Shown here: positions 59,116 through 64,000 of the stretch, in pieces
Position numbering within the stretch: position 1 is the stretch's first letter
Layout: each line of letters begins with the position of its first letter
Source: JBJXHN01 sp046233135
GTDB taxonomy: Bacteria > Pseudomonadota > Alphaproteobacteria > Rhodospirillales > Rhodospirillaceae
NCBI GenBank assembly: GCA_046233135.1
Contig: JBJXHN010000001.1
Location: 682,001 to 746,000, forward strand
Direction of reading: 5' to 3'
DNA: 64,000 nt
Notes under the pieces: model-generated
Databases searched by the model: none
Told to the model about the DNA's origin: nothing
What the model saw: only the letters and a program-made list of their open reading frames with translations
Position numbers and translations under genes: made by a program

Positions 59116-60692
59116 GCATGCTCGGCAAGGAAATCTATGCCCTTCTGATGTTTGCCAGCACCTGCGGGTTCCTGCTGGCGGGCTTCCCGGTGGCTTTCAC
59201 CCTCGGGGGGTCGGCCCTGCTGTTCGGCCTGGTCGGGGCGGCCATCGGCGCTTTTGACATGTCGTTCCTGGGCGCCATGCCCCAGCGCATATTCGGCACC
59301 ATGACCAACGAGGTGCTGATCGCCGTGCCCCTGTTCGTCTTCATGGGGGTGATGCTGGAACGTTCCAAGGTGGCCGAAGAACTGCTGGAAAGCATGGGCC
59401 GCCTGTTCGGCTCCCTGCGCGGCGGCCTGGGTCTGTCGGTCTGCCTGGTCGGCGCCCTGCTGGCGGCCTCCACGGGGATCGTCGGGGCCACGGTGGTGAC
59501 CATGGGCCTGCTGTCCCTGCCCACCATGCTGCGCCGGGGCTACGACCCGTCGCTGGCCTGCGGCACCATCTGCGCGTCGGGCACGCTGGGGCAGATCATT
59601 CCGCCGTCCATCGTGCTGGTGCTGCTGGGGGACCAGATCTCCAACGCCTATCAGGATGCCCAGCGGGCCATCGGCAACTGGTCGCCGGATCCGGTCAGCG
59701 TCGGCGACCTGTTCGCCGGCGCCCTGCTGCCCGGCCTGATGCTGGTCGGCCTGTACATGGCCTATGTGGTTCTGGTGGCCATTTTCCGTCCCAAGGCCGC
59801 CCCCCCCATCGAAGCCGATCCCCAGCTTCAGGGCGGCGGCGCCCTGGCCAGCCACCTGATCAAGGCCCTGGTGCCGCCGGTGGTGCTGATCGTGGCCGTG
59901 CTCGGCTCCATTCTCACCGGTGTCGCCACCCCCACCGAGGCCGCCGCTGTCGGCGCCATCGGTGCGGTACTGCTGGCCGGCATGCGGCAGGAAGGCAAGA
60001 ATCCCTTGCCGATCTATGTGGCGGGCATCGGCGTGCTGGTGATCCTGGTGATGGTGCGGGTGGCCGACCTGCGCGTTGCCCGGGACGAGATCCCCACCGG
60101 CGACATGATCGCCATCGTCATCGCCACCCTGGCCATGCTGGCGGTGGCCTGGGGCACGGCCGTCGCCCTGATGCGGGTCAAGGCCATCGGCGTGCTGTTC
60201 GATGTCAGCAAGTCGACCATGGAAATCAGCTCCATGGTCTTCATCATCATCGTCGGCGCCGGCCTGTTCTCGCTGGTCTTCCGCGGCCTGGGCGGCGAAG
60301 CGATGGTGCACGAGTTCCTGTCCAACCTGCCCGGCGGTGCTTTCGGCGCCATGCTGGTGGTGATGCTGGTGATGTTCGTTCTGGGCTTCTTCCTGGACTT
60401 CATCGAAATCATCTTCGTGGTCGTGCCCATCGTCGGCCCGATCCTGCTGCAGATGGACCTGAACCCGGTGTGGCTGGGCGTGATGATCGCCATGAACCTG
60501 CAAACGTCGTTCCTGACACCGCCTTTCGGCTTCGCGCTGTTCTATCTGCGCGGTGTCGCGCCGCCGTCGGTGAAGACCATGCAGATCTACAAGGGCGTCT
60601 TCCCCTACATCCTGATCCAGCTGGTGGGCCTGGGGCTGATTGCCCTGTTCCCGGAAATCGCCACCTGGCTGCCGACGGTGGTTTTCGACTGA
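59112..60692 (+). CDS. dctM: TRAP transporter large membrane subunit
   Basis: A 526-residue permease with about 13-14 helices, which couples sodium or proton flow to uptake. Conserved: GFPVAFTLGGSALLFG, the GTMTNEVLIAVPLFVFMGVM region, STGIVGATVVTMGLLSLPTM and GVATPTEAAAVGAIGAVLLAG. It is longer than typical DctM (about 430) by an insert of roughly 80-90 residues with extra helices (about 305-390), which is usual in the FcbT3-like branch paired with TakP/FcbT1 proteins. An intrinsic terminator follows. Confidence 0.92.
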   Translation: MSMLGKEIYALLMFASTCGFLLAGFPVAFTLGGSALLFGLVGAAIGAFDMSFLGAMPQRIFGTMTNEVLIAVPLFVFMGVMLERSKVAEELLESMGRLFGSLRGGLGLSVCLVGALLAASTGIVGATVVTMGLLSLPTMLRRGYDPSLACGTICASGTLGQIIPPSIVLVLLGDQISNAYQDAQRAIGNWSPDPVSVGDLFAGALLPGLMLVGLYMAYVVLVAIFRPKAAPPIEADPQLQGGGALASHLIKALVPPVVLIVAVLGSILTGVATPTEAAAVGAIGAVLLAGMRQEGKNPLPIYVAGIGVLVILVMVRVADLRVARDEIPTGDMIAIVIATLAMLAVAWGTAVALMRVKAIGVLFDVSKSTMEISSMVFIIIVGAGLFSLVFRGLGGEAMVHEFLSNLPGGAFGAMLVVMLVMFVLGFFLDFIEIIFVVVPIVGPILLQMDLNPVWLGVMIAMNLQTSFLTPPFGFALFYLRGVAPPSVKTMQIYKGVFPYILIQLVGLGLIALFPEIATWLPTVVFD

Positions 60693-60724
60693 TCCGGACC
60701 GCCATACCCCTGGATACCGGACAG

Positions 60725-60756
60725 AACGGCGCTCCCGCACAGGGGCGCCGTTCTTT
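60725..60756 (+). terminator. Intrinsic terminator after dctM
   Basis: AACGGCGC pairs with GCGCCGTT and runs into CTTTG, 33 bp after the dctM stop. The T run is short. Confidence 0.7.
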
Positions 60757-61102
60757 GTCCATATCGAACAAGGGCAGGAAAGCCCGGCGAGTATCAGTCC
60801 CCGGCCCTGTAGCGATGCTGGTTCATCGTGCTGTCCATCCCGGCTGGAGACGTCCGCAAGGACCATTTTATAAAATGGTCAAAGTGATGCCGGTCACAGC
60901 AATTTTCCGCGGACCAATCAAATATTTCAAGAAATCGCATGCGCCCATCACGAGGTGATGAACGCTAAGAGGCATCCCCCGGGAATTGAATAAGCTTAGG
61001 GCCGGAAAACCCGAGCATAGAATGTCACGAGCTTTTTGAATAGAAAGCCCGGTGATACTGCACTTTTTGGCAGAACATTCATGAAATGGCGGAGTGGACT
61101 GA
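60757..61102. promoter_or_regulatory. Chemoreceptor upstream region with a perfect 20-bp palindrome
   Basis: This non-coding stretch of about 345 bp, becoming AT-rich after 60860, precedes the chemoreceptor gene. At 60861-60880 GACCATTTTA is followed directly by its exact complement, a perfect 20-bp dyad centred on TATA, 223 bp before the ATG. No gene is supported here. Confidence 0.55.
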
Positions 61103-63178
61103 ATGGGGCGTGTTACCAAAAGCCTGAAGGGCAAAATTATTGTCAGCACTCTGGGTATTCTGATATTCAGCGCCGCCGCCATTATCAGCTCGGCTCTCTG
61201 GCTCGGCCGCAAGACCGACCATGACAATGCCATCGCCCTGACCCACGAGATCGCCACCCATTACGGCGCCGATATTACCGTCAGCATTACCGCTGCCGTG
61301 GAAACGGCCCGCGGCATCGCTTCGCTGGTTCTGGCCGAACAGCAATCCGGTTCTTTCGACCGCCGCACCCTCGACCGCTATCTCGCCCTGGCCGTCGCTC
61401 ATAACGACCTTTATGCCACCGCTTGGGTGGACATGGCCGACAATGCCTTCGACGGCAAGGACGCCGAGTACGCGGGCAATAGCGGGAACGAGCACCTGGG
61501 ACTGCTTACGACAGGCCGTGTCAGCCTGATGTGGGTCCGGGGCGAGAAGGGGATCGAACCCAATTTCGACGGCGAAGATTTTGCCGACGTGGCCAGCAAC
61601 GATTATTACCGCGTTGCTGCTGAATCCCGAAAAGAGGCGGTGGTCGAACCCTATCTGGACACATATACCAACAAGACCATGACCACGGCGGCCTTCCCCA
61701 TCATCAAGGACAATGCCGTGATCGGTGTCGCCGGTATCGACTTGACGCTTGACCGCCTGTCGGATCTGGTGCGCGACATCAAACCCTATGGCGACGGTTT
61801 TACCGCCATTCTCTCGCCACAGGGCAAGTACATTGCCCATCCAGATCCCACCAGGACATCGCAGCTGGCAAGCGAGTTGCCTGAAGCCGCGGTGGCTGCC
61901 ATGGCTGCGGGAAAATCTTTCGACGGCATGGTTTCCCAGAACGGGAAACCGTATTACGTCCGCATCGTACCGATCCATTTCGCTGCGGCTGACCAGACCT
62001 GGGCCTTCCTGGTGGCTGTGCCGGAAGCCAGCATTCTGGCCGACGTCAATCGTCTGACCCTATGGACCGTTGGCATTGGTCTCGTCTGCCTGGTTCTCGG
62101 CGGCCTCGTGGCCTGGCGTCTGAGCCATGGCATCTCCCTCCCCGCCCGCCGTTTGACCGAGGCCATGGCTGCGTTGGCCAAGGGCATGTGGCATACCGAC
62201 GTGCCGCATGTCGATCACGGCGATGAGATTGGCCACATGGCACGCGCCGTGTTGGTGTTCCGCGAGCACGGTCAGGCAAATGCCCAGCTCCAGGCTGATC
62301 GCGACCGAACCGCCGCCGAGCGGGCACGGCGGCAGGAGGTGGTAGAAGGTTTGCTGGTCGCGCTGGATCAGCAGGTGGCCGGCATTCTGGAGGGTCTGGC
62401 CCGCTCGACGAGTGCCTTGCGCGACACTGCCGAGGCGATGATCGGCATTTCCCATCAGACATCGGAACAGGTCCGCATCGCCGCTGCCGCCACCGACACC
62501 TCGTCGCACAACGTCCAGGCGGCCGCCCAGGCCGGCGAAGAACTGTCGTCGTCCATTTCCGACATCCGCAAGCGGGCCGGAATGACCAGCCAGATCACCG
62601 AACAGGCGGTGGAGGTGGTGGGGACCACCGACCGGCAGGTGCAGGGGCTGGTGGAGGCTGTCGATCAGATCGGCGACATCGTCAAGATGATCAGCACCAT
62701 TGCCGGCCAGACCAACCTGCTGGCGCTCAATGCCACCATTGAGGCGGCACGCGCCGGCGAGGCCGGCAAGGGTTTCTCCGTGGTGGCCGGCGAGGTCAAG
62801 AACCTGGCCAGTCAGACCGCCAGGGCCACCGACGAGATCACCGCCCATATCGGTGCCATCCAGCAGGCGACCCAGGATTCGGTCACATCGCTGCATCAGG
62901 TTGGGGAGATCGTTCAGAAGGTCGAGGAAATCAGCCTGGCGGTCAGCGCCGCCATGACCCAACAGGATACCGCGACCCGCCGGATCGCCATCAACCTTCA
63001 GGAAGCCGCAACGGGAACCTGCGCGGTGGTCAGCAACGTCAGCCGGGTTTCCGAAGCCACGACGGAAACGGATCAGGCCGCGATGCTCGTCCTGGGGGCC
63101 GTCGAAGATCTGTCACAACAGGCCGACCAGTTGCGGCGTGAATTCAATGATTTCATGACCCGTATCCGGGCCACCTGA
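61103..63178 (+). CDS. Methyl-accepting chemotaxis protein with dCACHE sensor
   Basis: A 691-residue chemoreceptor. It has a first membrane helix (about 10-33) and a periplasmic double-CACHE domain (about 38-310) with FADVASNDYYRVAAESRKEA, VEPYLDTYTNKTMTTAAFPI and IGVAGIDLTLDRL, typical of sensors for amino acids or organic acids. A second helix (about 318-340) and HAMP (about 345-395, VDHGDEIGHMARAVLVFREH) lead to the signalling domain with hairpin tip TIAGQTNLLALNATIEAARAG. No CheR-binding pentapeptide is visible at the C-terminus. The start has GGAG upstream. It follows a TRAP operon but sits behind its own leader. Confidence 0.93.
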   Translation: MGRVTKSLKGKIIVSTLGILIFSAAAIISSALWLGRKTDHDNAIALTHEIATHYGADITVSITAAVETARGIASLVLAEQQSGSFDRRTLDRYLALAVAHNDLYATAWVDMADNAFDGKDAEYAGNSGNEHLGLLTTGRVSLMWVRGEKGIEPNFDGEDFADVASNDYYRVAAESRKEAVVEPYLDTYTNKTMTTAAFPIIKDNAVIGVAGIDLTLDRLSDLVRDIKPYGDGFTAILSPQGKYIAHPDPTRTSQLASELPEAAVAAMAAGKSFDGMVSQNGKPYYVRIVPIHFAAADQTWAFLVAVPEASILADVNRLTLWTVGIGLVCLVLGGLVAWRLSHGISLPARRLTEAMAALAKGMWHTDVPHVDHGDEIGHMARAVLVFREHGQANAQLQADRDRTAAERARRQEVVEGLLVALDQQVAGILEGLARSTSALRDTAEAMIGISHQTSEQVRIAAAATDTSSHNVQAAAQAGEELSSSISDIRKRAGMTSQITEQAVEVVGTTDRQVQGLVEAVDQIGDIVKMISTIAGQTNLLALNATIEAARAGEAGKGFSVVAGEVKNLASQTARATDEITAHIGAIQQATQDSVTSLHQVGEIVQKVEEISLAVSAAMTQQDTATRRIAINLQEAATGTCAVVSNVSRVSEATTETDQAAMLVLGAVEDLSQQADQLRREFNDFMTRIRAT

Positions 63179-63276
63179 TGGAAAGCAGCATGACACGCCC
63201 GGCCAATTTCGCATCTCCCGCCAGAGTAACGCTATATATATGATATGATTTTTCAGGCAAAGGACCGTGACCGAGC

Positions 63277-64000
63277 ATGAGTCGTGACCTGAAGGCCGGC
63301 GTTTCCGCGCTGGAGACCATGACCGCCGCCGGACTGGCCATTCTGGCCATGGCCAGCGGCGTCTATACGTACATCGGCGTGCGCGGCCTGCTGGACGGCG
63401 ACGGCGGCTTGCTGTCCTTCGGCGCGGCGGCGATCTACAGCTTCGCCGTGTCCGTCGGCATCTTCCTGTTCTGGACCTATATCCTGCGGTTTTTCCCCCT
63501 GTTGCGCCATCCGGGTGAAAAGGCGGGCATGCTGGCGGCCATGGCCTTGGGGTCGCTGGCCATTATCGCCATGTCCAGCTGGCTGAACGCCGCCGCCCTG
63601 GCCGGCTCGGCAGCCATCGAACAGCACCTGGCCCAGGCGGTGGAAGACAGCCAGCAGCGCCTGGAGCAGGCCCACGAAAACGCCCTCGCCGCCCAATCCC
63701 TGCTGCCCGATATCGAACTGGCCGCCAGCCGCTTCGAAGGCCTCGCCGCCCAGGAGCGCGCCGGGGGCAGCCTGACCGGCACACGGGGCAGCGGTACGGT
63801 GGTGGAACTGCTCAGCCAGATGCAGGGACAGTTGCGCGACCTGTCCCAGCGCATCCGGGAATCGCGCGAAGACGTGGACAGCCTCTATCGCCAGGGAATC
63901 GCCCACCTCACCACCATGCGGCGGCTGGTGGCCGGCAAGGCCTCGGTCGATGCGCGGTCCGTGGACTTTGCCGAACAGGCCGTGCTGCTGGCCGGCGTGG
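63277..64000 (+). CDS. Membrane protein with coiled coil, unknown function (cut by window edge)
   Basis: The first 241 codons of a gene running off the right edge. Three membrane helices can be read (about 13-35, 46-67, 84-106: LAILAMASGVYTYIG, AIYSFAVSVGIFLFWTYI, MLAAMALGSLAIIAM). A long charged coiled coil follows (about 115-215, IEQHLAQAVEDSQQRLEQAH, LLSQMQGQLRDLSQRIRESR). The start follows AAAGGA. A TATATATGATATGAT stretch just upstream may be its promoter. I do not recognise the family; the layout suggests an envelope or scaffold protein. Confidence 0.7.
   Translation, partial: MSRDLKAGVSALETMTAAGLAILAMASGVYTYIGVRGLLDGDGGLLSFGAAAIYSFAVSVGIFLFWTYILRFFPLLRHPGEKAGMLAAMALGSLAIIAMSSWLNAAALAGSAAIEQHLAQAVEDSQQRLEQAHENALAAQSLLPDIELAASRFEGLAAQERAGGSLTGTRGSGTVVELLSQMQGQLRDLSQRIRESREDVDSLYRQGIAHLTTMRRLVAGKASVDARSVDFAEQAVLLAGV

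Overview
The window is GC-rich, densely coded DNA from an alphaproteobacterium, most likely of the Rhodospirillales. The signs are gyrA-coaD-peptidylprolyl isomerase in tandem, sdhE beside mfd and recG, a Mg-type HemB, Bpt, a periplasmic nitrate reductase operon, TRAP transporters and flagellar MotAB. No rRNA, tRNA, CRISPR array, insertion sequence or prophage was found. Most of the window looks like ordinary chromosome. The exceptions are an AT-rich stretch near 13.1-13.6 kb and several repeat or palindrome elements between genes.

Layout. 0-3.6 kb: peptidylprolyl isomerase (cut by the edge), coaD and gyrA, all leftward. 3.8-8.6 kb: a PleD-like diguanylate cyclase overlapping a CHASE/PAS hybrid histidine kinase with a C-terminal Hpt domain, probably one phosphorelay feeding c-di-GMP. 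8.8-15.3 kb: a type I secretion cassette (small unknown protein, ABC exporter with a dead C39-like domain, HlyD adaptor) divergent from a large NIDO plus FG-GAP/VCBS protein that is its likely cargo. 15.4-24 kb: mfd, sdhE, recG, a DUF502 membrane protein, a nuclease-fold protein lacking catalytic residues, a CBS protein and a small unknown. 24.1-27.9 kb: an EmrAB-type efflux operon with its TetR regulator and a candidate operator. 28-30.3 kb: a LysM-like membrane protein, a SPOR lipoprotein and a small DUF protein. 30.3-33.5 kb: a valine degradation operon (isobutyryl-CoA dehydrogenase, 3-hydroxyisobutyryl-CoA hydrolase, mmsB) with a LiuR-like site. 33.8-36.1 kb: metY and hemB, translationally coupled.

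36.2-42.5 kb: napFDAGHBC, leftward, with a 7-2-7 Nar-type dyad before napF. Behind it lies an HPP-CBS membrane protein, a family linked to nitrite transport, and 165 bp upstream of that gene a tandem array of five identical palindromes with a 25-bp period. 44.2-49.1 kb: an alpha/beta hydrolase coupled to a DctP-like solute-binding protein with an odd proline/alanine-rich tail, and a penicillin-acylase family protein. 49.3-55.2 kb: flavin reductase, motA, motB and a 987-residue protein built from about thirty 26-residue repeats (a predicted beta-solenoid of RTX type). 55.3-60.7 kb: an RDD protein, bpt and a TakP/FcbT1-type TRAP transporter whose binding-protein gene is separated from dctQM by a UUCG hairpin and a dispersed repeat. 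61.1-64 kb: a dCACHE chemoreceptor and a membrane protein cut by the right edge.

The most unusual items are the 25-bp palindromic array near the HPP-CBS gene, the two-copy bipartite palindromic repeat (49.1 and 58.2 kb), the self-contained secretion cassette with its unknown leading protein, and the 26-residue solenoid. All functions are inferred from reading motifs; no database search was run.
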